From an uncultured Oscillospiraceae bacterium (GTDB lineage: Bacteria > Bacillota > Clostridia > Oscillospirales > Oscillospiraceae): a stretch of 11,187 bases of DNA. The translations under genes were made by a program, and so were the position numbers. A model generated the notes under the pieces. The model was not told the DNA's origin. It did not search any database and saw only the letters and a list, made by a program, of their open reading frames with translations. The stretch's first letter is position 1. The number at the start of each line of letters is the position of its first letter. The DNA is taken from contig CALWYA010000036.1 in the NCBI GenBank assembly GCA_944385645.1, positions 1 to 11,187 on the forward strand, given 5' to 3'. This document shows positions 1-6,584 of the stretch, piece after piece.

Positions 1-1118
1 CCCAGAGCGATAGCCCCGCCGTTCACATTGCCCTTGCTCATGTCGAAGTGGAGCTCCCGGGCCACGGCGATGGACTGGGCGGCGAAGGCCTCGTTGGCCT
101 CGATCAGGTCCATGTCGTCCACAGTCAGGCCGGCCTTATCCATGGCCTGACGGGTGGCCAGGACGGGGCCCACGCCCATGATCTTGGGGTCCACGCCCCC
201 CTGGCCCCAGGAGACCAGCTTGGCCATGGGCTTCAGGCCGTACTTCTCCACCGCCTCGCCGGAGGCCAGCACGATGGCGGCGGCGCCGTCGTTGATGCCG
301 GAGGCGTTGGCGGCGGTGACCCGCTGCTCGTGCTTGCGGGTGTCGGCCTCGTGGACCTCAGTGGGCTGGAAGGTGTGGACGATCTGGTCCTCCACCCCCT
401 CGGGGCCCACGGGGAAGGCGCCCTTCAGCTTGGAGATACCCTCGGCGGTGACGCCGGCCCGGGGGAACTCGTCCACCTTGAACTCCACCATCTGCTTCTT
501 CTGCTTGACCATGACGGGGACGATCTCGTCGTCAAAGCGGCCGGCCTTCTGGGCGGCCTCCGCCTTGTTCTGGGAGGAGGCGGCGAACTCATCCATCTCC
601 TGGCGGGTGATGCCCCACACGTCGGCGATGTTCTCGGCGGTGGTGCCCATGTGGTAGTTGTTATAGGCGTCCCACAGGCCGTCCTTCACCATGGTGTCCA
701 CCATCTTGTTGTCGAACATCCGGGCGCCCCAGCGGGCGGCGGGCAGGGCGTAGGGGGCGGCGGACATGTTCTCGGTGCCGCCGGCCACCACGATGTCGGC
801 GTCGCCGGCCAGGATGGACCGGGCCCCCTCGATGACCGACTTCATACCGGAGCCGCACACCATGCCAACGGTGTAGGCGGGGACGGAGGTGGGGATGCCG
901 GCCTTCAGGGAGGCCTGGCGGGCCACGTTCTGGCCCAGGGCGGCGGTGAGGATGCAGCCGAACATGACCTCATCCACCTGCTCGGGCTTGACGCCGGCGC
1001 GGCTCAGGGCCTCCTTAATGACGGTGGCGCCCAGGTCGGCGGCGGGGGTGTCCTTCAGGCTTCCGCCAAAGGAGCCGATGGCGGTGCGGCAGCAGTTGAC
1101 CACATAGATGTCCTTCAT
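1..1118 (-). CDS. thlA: Acetyl-CoA C-acetyltransferase (thiolase), C-terminus cut off by the window edge
   Basis: This gene encodes a biosynthetic thiolase that condenses two acetyl-CoA to acetoacetyl-CoA, the entry step of clostridial butyrate formation. The start at 1118 follows a GGAGGG ribosome binding site and gives MKDIYVVNCCRTAIGSFGGSL, the usual thiolase N-terminus. The nucleophilic cysteine is C88 in VCGSG; later motifs are a TAANASGINDG stretch near residue 270, NEAFAAQS, and NVNGGAIALG, where the window ends at residue 372. The general-base His of GHP and the C-terminal CxGxG cysteine lie beyond the edge, with roughly 45 residues missing. Compared with clostridial ThlA, residues about 236-266 contain some 26 extra residues. 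The whole frame is open, so this is edge truncation and not a pseudogene. Which thiolase paralogue this is (butyrate pathway or another acetoacetyl-CoA route) cannot be told from this fragment. Confidence 0.95.
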   Translation of the reverse strand, partial: MKDIYVVNCCRTAIGSFGGSLKDTPAADLGATVIKEALSRAGVKPEQVDEVMFGCILTAALGQNVARQASLKAGIPTSVPAYTVGMVCGSGMKSVIEGARSILAGDADIVVAGGTENMSAAPYALPAARWGARMFDNKMVDTMVKDGLWDAYNNYHMGTTAENIADVWGITRQEMDEFAASSQNKAEAAQKAGRFDDEIVPVMVKQKKQMVEFKVDEFPRAGVTAEGISKLKGAFPVGPEGVEDQIVHTFQPTEVHEADTRKHEQRVTAANASGINDGAAAIVLASGEAVEKYGLKPMAKLVSWGQGGVDPKIMGVGPVLATRQAMDKAGLTVDDMDLIEANEAFAAQSIAVARELHFDMSKGNVNGGAIAL

Positions 1119-1146
1119 AGTGTATTCCCTCCAATAATATTGTGGC

Positions 1147-1162
1147 GCGCCCGGCCGGGCGC
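1147..1162. repeat. 16-base GC palindrome in the thiolase leader
   Basis: GCGCCCGGCCGGGCGC is a perfect palindrome in the predicted 5' leader of the thiolase transcript, about 30 bases upstream of the start codon. It overlaps a GGCGCGCC octamer at 1144-1151. It could be an operator or an RNA hairpin; no U-tract follows it, so it is not a standard terminator. Confidence 0.5.
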
Positions 1163-1185
1163 AGGGGCGATCCGCTCTTTCCTTT

Positions 1186-1214
1186 ATCTTATCAGAGCAA
1201 GGAAGAAAAAGCAA
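1186..1214 (-). promoter_or_regulatory. Predicted sigma-A promoter of the thiolase gene
   Basis: Read on the minus strand, TTGCTT (1209-1214) is followed by a 17-base spacer and TAAGAT (1186-1191), with a TGA extended -10 directly before it. Transcription would start near 1179, leaving a leader of about 60 bases before the ATG at 1118. That leader contains the 16-base perfect palindrome GCGCCCGGCCGGGCGC (1147-1162). The promoter lies between pth and the thiolase gene, so the thiolase is probably transcribed separately. Confidence 0.6.
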
Positions 1215-1242
1215 CAGGATTTTGGGGATTTTCCCGCCGGCC

Positions 1243-1836
1243 TCAGCCGTTGAACTTTCCCATCCCCCGCTCCAGCCCCTGGGTCAGGATGCACTCCACC
1301 GCGTCGGCGGCCCGTTTCACCGCCCCGTCGATGGCCTTTTTGTCCTCCCCCTGGGGCCTGCCCAGCACCCAGTCGGCCAGGTCATAGTCGGGGTGGGGCT
1401 TCTCCCCCACCCCCACCCGGATGCGGGGGAACTGGTCGGTGCCCAGGTGCTGGATGATGCTCTTCAGGCCGTTGTGGCCCCCGGCGGAGCCCTTGGCCCG
1501 GATGCGCAGCCGGCCGGCGGCCAGGGCCACGTCGTCGGAGATCACCAGGATGCGCTCCGGGGGCAGCTTGTAGAAGTCGGCCGCTGGCCGCACCGCCTCC
1601 CCGGACAGGTTCATGTAGGTCACCGGCTTCATCACCAGCGCCTTCTCCCCCCCGATGGTGAGCAGGCCGGTCAGCGCCTTGAACTTCAGCCGCTGGACCG
1701 GCTTTCCCTGCCGCTCGGCCAGCTCGTCGATCACCTGAAAGCCCACGTTGTGGCGGGTATTTTCATACTTTTCCCCGGGGTTGCCCAGGCCCACGATGAG
1801 CCAGGCCGCCCCGCCGGAGTCCCTTTGAAACAGCAT
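1243..1836 (-). CDS. pth: Peptidyl-tRNA hydrolase
   Basis: Pth is a cytosolic esterase that releases peptides from peptidyl-tRNAs dropped by ribosomes. The protein is 197 residues, normal for the family. Visible motifs are LIVGLGNPGEKYENTRHNVG with N19 and the catalytic H29, MKPVTYMNLSG (M75, N76), ISDDVAL with D101, and GSAGGHNGLKSI with N122; these correspond to the E. coli active-site residues N10, H20, M67, D93 and N114. The start at 1836 has an AAGGGGAG ribosome binding site 6-7 bases upstream. An in-frame extension toward 2199 runs through the prs terminator and the prs gene and is not real. The gene lies downstream of prs, as in the Bacillus gcaD-prs-ctc-spoVC cluster, but a strong terminator precedes it and I see no clear promoter in the roughly 50 bases between. 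Confidence 0.95.
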   Translation of the reverse strand: MLFQRDSGGAAWLIVGLGNPGEKYENTRHNVGFQVIDELAERQGKPVQRLKFKALTGLLTIGGEKALVMKPVTYMNLSGEAVRPAADFYKLPPERILVISDDVALAAGRLRIRAKGSAGGHNGLKSIIQHLGTDQFPRIRVGVGEKPHPDYDLADWVLGRPQGEDKKAIDGAVKRAADAVECILTQGLERGMGKFNG

Positions 1837-1885
1837 TGCGGTCTCCCCTTTGCAGAATGCCCCGCGCCCCAGAGGGGGCCGGGGG

Positions 1886-1918
1886 TAGAAAAAGGGGCAG
1901 GTAAAGGTTACCTGCCCC
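1886..1918 (-). terminator. Intrinsic terminator after prs
   Basis: On the minus strand the stem GGGGCAGGTAA pairs with TTACCTGCCCC (11 bp, three-base loop) and is followed at once by TTTTTCT. It begins 23 bases after the prs stop codon. This is a textbook Rho-independent terminator. It should end most transcripts before pth, unless it is read through or regulated. Confidence 0.85.
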
Positions 1919-1940
1919 TCGGTCGGATCAAATCGAACTG

Positions 1941-2924
1941 TTACAGGAACAGCGGGGAGACGGAGGTCTCCATGTAGATGTGGCTGATGGCCTCGGCGAA
2001 CATGTGGGCCACCGAGATGTACTTGATCTTGTCGCACTGGATGCCTTCTCTGGGGGGGATGGTGTTCAGGAACATGACCTCGTTGATGACGCTGTCCCGG
2101 ATGCGCTCCACGGCGGGGCCGGAGAGCACCCCGTGGGAGGCGCAGGCGGACACGTCCTTGGCCCCGCCCAGCTCCACCAGGGCCTTGGCCGCGTGGCACA
2201 GAGAGCCGCCGGTGTCCACCATGTCGTCCAGGAGGATGACGTGCTTGCCCTCCACCTCGCCGATGATGTTCATGACCTCGGAGGAGTTGGCCTTCTGCCG
2301 GCGCTTGTCCACGATGGCCAGGGGCATACCCAGTTTCTGGGCGAAGGCCCGGGCCCGGGCCACCGAGCCCACGTCGGGGGAGACCACCATGGTGTCGTCG
2401 GAGAAGTCCTTGAACTTGCGGGTGAAGTAGTCCACAAAAATGGGAGAGCCCAGCAGGTTGTCCACCGGGATGTCGAAGAAGCCCTGGATCTGGTTGGCGT
2501 GCAGGTCCATGGTCAGCACCCGGTCGGCCCCCGCCTCGGTGATCAGGTTGGCCACCAGCTTGGCGGAGATGGGGTCCCGGGGCTTGGTCTTGCGGTCCTG
2601 GCGGGCGTAGCCGAAATAGGGGATCACGGCGGTGATCCGGCCGGCGGAGGCCCGCTTCAGGGCGTCGATCATGATGAGCAGCTCCATGAGGGCGTCGTTG
2701 ACGGTGCCGGGCTTGCCGTCCTTGACGAAGGAGCAGGTGGACTGCACCACGAACACGTCCGAGCCCCGGACCGTCTCATAGATGGAGGCGAAGTTCTCCC
2801 CGTCGGAGAAGGAGCCCACCTCGCAGTTGCCCAGGGGGATGCCCAGCTCCATGCAGATGTCCTTGGCCAGTTTGGGGTTGGAGTTGCCGGTGAAAACCTT
2901 GATGTCCTTCCCGTGTGCGATCAT
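1941..2924 (-). CDS. prs: Ribose-phosphate pyrophosphokinase (PRPP synthetase)
   Basis: Prs transfers pyrophosphate from ATP to ribose 5-phosphate to make PRPP for purine, pyrimidine, histidine, tryptophan and NAD synthesis. The 327-residue protein shows FSDGE (39-43), the catalytic flexible-loop region YARQDRK (106-112), the metal-binding DLHANQIQGFF (140-150) and the PRPP loop DDMVDTGGS (233-241). It is a class I enzyme. It is about ten residues longer than B. subtilis Prs; most of the excess is near residues 65-74, where CSFVKDGKPGTVND stands in place of the short SDPVNE-type segment. The start at 2924 has GGAGGA about 9 bases upstream. The gene sits 88 bases after the glmU-like gene and is probably cotranscribed with it. 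Confidence 0.97.
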   Translation of the reverse strand: MIAHGKDIKVFTGNSNPKLAKDICMELGIPLGNCEVGSFSDGENFASIYETVRGSDVFVVQSTCSFVKDGKPGTVNDALMELLIMIDALKRASAGRITAVIPYFGYARQDRKTKPRDPISAKLVANLITEAGADRVLTMDLHANQIQGFFDIPVDNLLGSPIFVDYFTRKFKDFSDDTMVVSPDVGSVARARAFAQKLGMPLAIVDKRRQKANSSEVMNIIGEVEGKHVILLDDMVDTGGSLCHAAKALVELGGAKDVSACASHGVLSGPAVERIRDSVINEVMFLNTIPPREGIQCDKIKYISVAHMFAEAISHIYMETSVSPLFL

Positions 2925-2992
2925 TTCTCTGATTCCTCCAAATCCTTTGTGGTCGGCGCGCCCGCCGCCAGTGTGGGTTCGTATATTCGGGA

Positions 2993-3014
2993 GAGCTTCC
3001 GCGCCCGGAAGCTC
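2993..3014 (-). other. Hairpin at the glmU-like stop codon, before prs
   Basis: GAGCTTCC and GGAAGCTC form an 8-bp stem with a six-base loop; the stem overlaps the TGA stop codon of the glmU-like gene. On the minus strand it is followed by CGAATATACG, not a U-tract, so it is unlikely to be a full terminator. It could stabilise the upstream message or modulate flow into prs. Confidence 0.45.
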
Positions 3015-3696
3015 AGCCTTTCCCGTGTTTCTTCCGGTTCTCGGCGGCCCAGCCCTCCTTCACCTGCTGGCGGGTCCGGCCGATGACCATGGCGTCCGCG
3101 GGGACGTCGCGGGTGACGGTGGTGCCGGCGGCGATGAAGGCCCCGTCCTCCACCTTCACCGGGGGGACGAAGTTGGTGTTGCAGCCGATGAACACGTGGC
3201 TTCCGATGGTGGTGCGGTGCTTCTGGAAGCCGTCATAGTTGCAGGTGACGGTGCCGCAGCCGAAGTTGCAGTTCTCCCCCACGTCGCTGTCCCCCACGTA
3301 GGTCAGGTGGGCCATCTTGGTCCCCTTTCCCAGGTTGCAGTTTTTCAGCTGGACAAAGGCGCCGATCTTGGAGCCCTCCCCCACCACGCAGTGGGGCCGG
3401 ATGTGGGTGTAGGGGCCGATCTGACAGCCGGCCTCGATGCGGCTGTCCTCGCACTGGGAGGCGTTGATGGTGCAGCCCTCCCCCACGGTGCAGTCGGTGA
3501 GCATCACCTGGGGGCCGATCTCACAGTTGGGGCCCACGGCCGTCTTTCCCCGGAGGATGGTCCCCGGCAGCAGGACGGTGCCCGCCCCCACGGTGACCTC
3601 CTTCTCCACATAGACGCTGCTGGGGTCCACCATGATCACGCCGGCGTTCAGCAGTTCTTCCCGCTTGGCCTGGAGGGCGGCGGCATTACATTCCAT
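3013..3696 (-). CDS. glmU: Stand-alone GlmU-type glucosamine-1-phosphate N-acetyltransferase (no uridylyltransferase domain)
   Basis: The 227-residue protein matches only the C-terminal left-handed beta-helix half of GlmU, which acetylates glucosamine 1-phosphate with acetyl-CoA on the route to UDP-GlcNAc for cell wall synthesis. Hexapeptide repeats begin near residue 34. Conserved residues are R100 (IRP), K118 (VQLKN), the catalytic H130 and Y133 (AHLTYVGD) and N153 (TCNYDG); the C-terminus has TVTRDVPADAMVIGRTRQQVKEGW. At the usual VEMKK site the sequence is VQLKN, so Gln116 replaces a common Glu. Residues 1-25 match the end of the GlmU linker. The start at 3696 has a GGGAGGAA site, an in-frame TGA lies just upstream, and the predicted promoter is only about 50 bases away, so no N-terminal domain is hidden. 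The first half-reaction enzyme must be encoded elsewhere. Family membership is firm; the exact substrate is inferred. Confidence 0.88.
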   Translation of the reverse strand: MECNAAALQAKREELLNAGVIMVDPSSVYVEKEVTVGAGTVLLPGTILRGKTAVGPNCEIGPQVMLTDCTVGEGCTINASQCEDSRIEAGCQIGPYTHIRPHCVVGEGSKIGAFVQLKNCNLGKGTKMAHLTYVGDSDVGENCNFGCGTVTCNYDGFQKHRTTIGSHVFIGCNTNFVPPVKVEDGAFIAAGTTVTRDVPADAMVIGRTRQQVKEGWAAENRKKHGKG

Positions 3697-3714
3697 ACAG
3701 GTTCCTCCCGCTGT

Positions 3715-3731
3715 CCGTCCCCGGAGGACGG
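3715..3731 (-). other. Small hairpin in the glmU-prs leader
   Basis: CCGTCC and GGACGG form a 6-bp stem with a five-base loop. It lies between the predicted transcription start (about 3740) and the GGGAGGAA ribosome binding site of the glmU-like gene. It may protect the 5' end or affect translation; no known riboswitch is recognised. Confidence 0.35.
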
Positions 3732-3746
3732 AATTTTCGCAAAGTC

Positions 3747-3755
3747 ATTATATCA
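3747..3755 (-). promoter_or_regulatory. Extended -10 promoter of the glmU-prs operon
   Basis: The minus strand carries TGATATAAT: a perfect TATAAT (3747-3752) with a TGn extension. No good -35 lies at 16-18 bases, but the upstream 80 bases are very A/T-rich, unlike the rest of the window, and could act as an UP element. Transcription would start near 3740, about 45 bases before the ATG at 3696. A TTGACA at 3800-3805 is too far away to pair with this -10. Confidence 0.65.
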
Positions 3756-3833
3756 TAGATTTCGGAAAATTTACCGCTTTCCGCAAAATTTTTCAAAATT
3801 GTCAAGAACGATAAAATTTCTGGAAAAAAACTG

Positions 3834-3877
3834 TAAAAAATCGCAAAACCGCCTCCCCGCGCGGGGCGGAGAGGCGG
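3834..3877 (-). terminator. Intrinsic terminator after the HD-domain gene
   Basis: On the minus strand CCGCCT (3872-3877) pairs with AGGCGG (3849-3854), and inside it CCCC pairs with GGGG around a GCGC loop, leaving a five-base bulge. The stem is followed by TTTT and, after four bases, TTTTTT. It starts 11 bases beyond the stop codon of the HD gene and separates it from the glmU-prs promoter. Confidence 0.75.
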
Positions 3878-3888
3878 CGATGAGCAGG

Positions 3889-4392
3889 TCAGGCGGGAAG
3901 GGGCGCCAGCGGCCGCACCCCCAGCCGCTCCCGCAGGCGGGAGGGGCGATAGATCCGGGTGAGCTCCAGGGCGGCGCACACCGTGTCCACCAGGTCCACC
4001 AGCCAGGCCTCCCAGGACCGGGGGAAAGCGCCCCCCAGGGGCCACATGTGGGACAGGATGATGTTGCGCTCCTTGTCGCTCAGATCGGTGAGGCCGGCGG
4101 CGTTCCGGGCGGCGGCCCGGGGGTGGTCAAAGCACTGGTTGCCCGGGTGGGCCGACTTGTCCCGGGAGTCGTACAGGTACAGGTCGTGGAGCAGACCGCC
4201 CCGGGCGGCGGCCCGCACGTCCAGCCGCAGCAGGCGGGCGGCCCGGTAGGCGTTGTAGGCCACAAACAGGGAGTGGTCCAGGGTGGTGACCGGGCCGTGG
4301 TGCCGCCACCGGCCCATCATCCGGACCTGGTCGGAGTCCAGCAGCTCCCGAGTCAGCTGTAAAAATTCGGTTTCGCGGGGTTTCAGAGTCAT
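3889..4392 (-). CDS. HD-domain metal-dependent phosphohydrolase family protein, substrate unknown
   Basis: This 167-residue cytosolic protein has the metal-ligand pattern of HD phosphohydrolases: H40 in TLDHS, H69-D70 in GLLHDLYLYD and D136 in DLVDTV. H90 (FDHPR) and H115 (SHMWPL) are also present. HHGPVTTLDHS and IILSHMWPL resemble a small single-domain HD family common in Clostridia. The family hydrolyses phosphate esters, often of nucleotides, but nothing here reveals the substrate. The start at 4392 follows an AAAGGAAG site. The gene has its own predicted promoter and terminator, so it is a monocistronic unit between the proline and glmU-prs operons and need not share their function. HD membership is firm; activity is inferred. 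Confidence 0.88.
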   Translation of the reverse strand: MTLKPRETEFLQLTRELLDSDQVRMMGRWRHHGPVTTLDHSLFVAYNAYRAARLLRLDVRAAARGGLLHDLYLYDSRDKSAHPGNQCFDHPRAAARNAAGLTDLSDKERNIILSHMWPLGGAFPRSWEAWLVDLVDTVCAALELTRIYRPSRLRERLGVRPLAPLPA

Positions 4393-4407
4393 GAGGGTCT
4401 TCCTTTC

Positions 4408-4420
4408 CGGCCAAAGGCCG
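4408..4420 (-). other. Small hairpin just upstream of the HD gene ribosome binding site
   Basis: CGGCC-AAA-GGCCG forms a 5-bp stem directly next to the AAAGGAAG site of the HD gene, inside the predicted 5' leader. It may influence translation. No U-tract follows on the minus strand. Confidence 0.3.
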
Positions 4421-4451
4421 CGCTGAAAAACAAAAGATTGCTACCGCCCCT

Positions 4452-4480
4452 ATCCTACACCGGGCGGGTAGAAATGTCCA
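4452..4480 (-). promoter_or_regulatory. Predicted promoter of the HD-domain gene
   Basis: On the minus strand TGGACA (4475-4480, five of six matches to TTGACA) is followed by a 17-base spacer and TAGGAT (4452-4457, four of six matches to TATAAT). The predicted start near 4445 gives a leader of about 53 bases. I see no intrinsic terminator for proA between 4393 and 4500, so read-through from proBA is also possible. Confidence 0.5.
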
Positions 4481-4500
4481 TGGGGCAAATGATACCAAAT

Positions 4501-5757
4501 TTACCGGATCTGGCCGGTCCCCCGGATGCGATATTGATAGGTGCACAGCTCCTGCAGGCCCATGGGCCCCCGGGCGTGGAGCTTCTGGGTGGAGATGCCC
4601 ATCTCACAGCCCAGGCCGAACTCCCCCCCGTCGGTGAACCGGGTGGAGGCGTTCCAGTACACGGCGGCCGAGTCCACCCCGGCCAGGAAGCGCCGGGCGG
4701 TCCCCTCGTCCCCGGTGATGATGCAGTCGCTGTGGTGGGTGGAGTGCCGGGCGATGTGGGCGACGGCCTCCTCCACCCCGTCCACCACCTTCACCGCCAG
4801 GATGTAGTCCAGAAACTCGGTGTCGAAGTCGGCCTCTCCGGCGGGGGTGCCGGGGATGAGGGCCGCGGCGGCGAGATCCAGCCGCAGCTCCACGGGGGGC
4901 TCCCCCTTGGCGGCCCGGCCGTCCGCCAGCCGTTCCTTCAGCCGGGGCAGGAAGGCGGGGGCGCAGGCCCGGTCCACCAGGCACACCTCGGCGGCGTTGC
5001 ACACCGAGGGCCGGGAGCACTTGGCATTCTCCACGATGTCCAGGGCCATGTCCAGGTCGGCCGCCCCGTCCACATAGATGTGGCAGATGCCGGTGCCCGT
5101 CTCGATCACCGGGACGGTGGCCTGTTCCACACAGGCCCGGATGAGGCCGGCGCCCCCCCGGGGGATGAGCAGGTCCACGTACCCGGCGGCGGTCATCAGT
5201 TCCCGGGAGGAGGCCCGGGTGGTGTCCTCCACCAGCTGGAGGGCCTCCCGGGGCAGGCCGGCCTCGGCGAGCCCCTCCTTCAGGGCGGCCGTGATGGCGG
5301 CGGCGGACCGGTGGGCCTCTTTGCCCCCCCGCAGGACGCAGGCGGAGCCCGCCTTCAGGGCCAGGGCGGCGGCGTCGGAGGTGACGTTGGGCCGGGACTC
5401 ATAGATGATGGCGATGACCCCCATGGGGACGGCGGTCTTTTCAATGACCAGGCCGTTGGGCCGCTCCACCCGGGCCAGCACCTTCCCCACCGGGTCGGGG
5501 AGGGCGGCTACCTCCCGGATGCCCTGGGCCATGCCGGCGATGCGCTGGGGGCTCAGGGCCAGCCGGTCCAGCATCACCTCGCTGATGGTCCCCCGGGCGG
5601 CCTCCAGGTCCTGTGCATTGGCGGCCAGGATGTCCCCCTGCCGCCGCTCCAGGGCGTCGGCCATGGCCAGCAGGGCCCGGTTTTTCTGTTCCGAATCGGC
5701 CAGGGCCATGGCGCCCTTGGCGCCCCTGGCCTGGGCCAGCAGTTCCATGGTAGTCAT
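4501..5757 (-). CDS. proA: Glutamate-5-semialdehyde dehydrogenase (gamma-glutamyl phosphate reductase)
   Basis: ProA uses NADPH to reduce gamma-glutamyl phosphate to glutamate 5-semialdehyde, the second step of proline synthesis. The 418-residue length is normal. The aldehyde-dehydrogenase fold shows PMGVIAIIYESRPNVTSDAAALALKAG (111-137), LLIPRGGAGLI (196-206) and the signature NAKCSRPSVCN (244-254), whose C253 is the expected catalytic thiol. The C-terminus has VYWNASTRFTDGGEFGLGCEMGISTQKLHARGP, also typical of the family. The start at 5757 has AAAGGGGAA about 10 bases upstream; Met4 is a less likely alternative. The gene follows proB by 24 bases and is surely cotranscribed with it, which fits the channelling of the unstable acyl phosphate between the two enzymes. 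Confidence 0.97.
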   Translation of the reverse strand: MTTMELLAQARGAKGAMALADSEQKNRALLAMADALERRQGDILAANAQDLEAARGTISEVMLDRLALSPQRIAGMAQGIREVAALPDPVGKVLARVERPNGLVIEKTAVPMGVIAIIYESRPNVTSDAAALALKAGSACVLRGGKEAHRSAAAITAALKEGLAEAGLPREALQLVEDTTRASSRELMTAAGYVDLLIPRGGAGLIRACVEQATVPVIETGTGICHIYVDGAADLDMALDIVENAKCSRPSVCNAAEVCLVDRACAPAFLPRLKERLADGRAAKGEPPVELRLDLAAAALIPGTPAGEADFDTEFLDYILAVKVVDGVEEAVAHIARHSTHHSDCIITGDEGTARRFLAGVDSAAVYWNASTRFTDGGEFGLGCEMGISTQKLHARGPMGLQELCTYQYRIRGTGQIR

Positions 5758-5781
5758 CTTTGCAGTTCCCCTTTCTGCTTG

Positions 5782-6573
5782 TTATGGATTGGACGGCTTC
5801 TTCCCCAGGAACCGGGTGCCCGCGGGCCTGCCCTGGGCGATGTCATAGAGGGCCTGGGGCCGCTTCCCGTTGGCGATGACCATGTCGCAGCCCACCTGGG
5901 CGGCCAGCTTGGCGGCCTTCAGCTTGGTGGCCATCCCCCCGGAGGCCAGGGCGCTGCCCGTCCCGCCGGCCAGGGCCTCGATCTCGGGGGTGACCTCCTC
6001 CACCACGGGGATGAGGCGGGCCTCTGGATCCCGGTGGGGGTCGGCGGTGTACAGCCCCTCGATGTCGCTGAGGATGACCAGCAGATCGGCGTGGGCCAGC
6101 TGGGCCACGATGGCCGACAGGGTGTCGTTCTCCCCGATGGTGGTGGACACCCCGATCTCGTCAGTGCCCACCGCGTCGTTCTCGTTGACCACAGGCAGGG
6201 CCCCCAGCTCCAGCAGCCGGCCCAGGGAGTTCTCCACGTTGGCCCGGCGGTGGGGCTCCTGGATGTCCCCTGCGTTCAGGAGGATCTGGGCCACCGTGTG
6301 GCTGTACTGGGCGAACAGCCGGTCGTAGGTGTACATCAGCTCGCACTGGCCCACGGCGGCGGCGGCCTGCTTGGTGGGCATGTCGGCGGGGCGGCCGGGC
6401 AGGTTCAGCTTGCCCACCCCCATGCCGATGGCCCCGGAGGACACCAGGATGAGCTGGTGCCCGGCGTTTTTCAGATCGGAGAGCACCTTCACCAGCTCCT
6501 CCACGTGGCGGATGTTCAGCCGCCCGGTGGGGTGGGCCAGCGTGGAGGTGCCTACCTTTACCACGATGCGCAT
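5782..6573 (-). CDS. proB: Glutamate 5-kinase, short form without PUA domain
   Basis: ProB phosphorylates glutamate to gamma-glutamyl phosphate, the committed and usually proline-inhibited step. The start at 6573 (MRIVVKVGTSTL) follows a GAGGTGA site (6578-6584); an in-frame extension upstream to 6822 passes through the palindromic intergenic element and is rejected. The 263-residue protein is only the amino-acid kinase domain: VSSGAIGMG (44-52), VVNENDAVG (128-136), TIGENDTLSA (145-154), LSDIEGLYTADP (168-179) and SGGMATKLKAA (211-221). The roughly 100-residue C-terminal PUA domain of E. coli ProB is absent, as in many Firmicutes. proA begins 24 bases downstream. No clear promoter or T-box is seen upstream. 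Confidence 0.96.
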   Translation of the reverse strand: MRIVVKVGTSTLAHPTGRLNIRHVEELVKVLSDLKNAGHQLILVSSGAIGMGVGKLNLPGRPADMPTKQAAAAVGQCELMYTYDRLFAQYSHTVAQILLNAGDIQEPHRRANVENSLGRLLELGALPVVNENDAVGTDEIGVSTTIGENDTLSAIVAQLAHADLLVILSDIEGLYTADPHRDPEARLIPVVEEVTPEIEALAGGTGSALASGGMATKLKAAKLAAQVGCDMVIANGKRPQALYDIAQGRPAGTRFLGKKPSNP

Positions 6574-6577
6574 GGGA

Positions 6578-6584
6578 TCACCTC
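6578..6584 (-). promoter_or_regulatory. Ribosome binding site fixing the proB start
   Basis: GAGGTGA lies four bases upstream of the ATG at 6573 on the minus strand. It settles the start against an 83-residue in-frame extension that lacks kinase sequence. Confidence 0.8.

Noticed and set aside
48..1253. Plus-strand open frame of 401 codons opposite the thiolase
   Set aside because: It is antisense to a clear thiolase, is dominated by G, H, L and V from mirrored G/C-rich codons, and has no family motif.
1837..2199. N-terminal extension of pth into prs
   Set aside because: The added residues are R/G/P-rich and cross the prs terminator; the ATG at 1836 has a good ribosome binding site and starts at the family N-terminus.
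3800..3805. TTGACA (minus strand) as the -35 of the glmU promoter
   Set aside because: It lies 47 bases from the TATAAT at 3747-3752 and has no suitable -10 at 16-18 bases.
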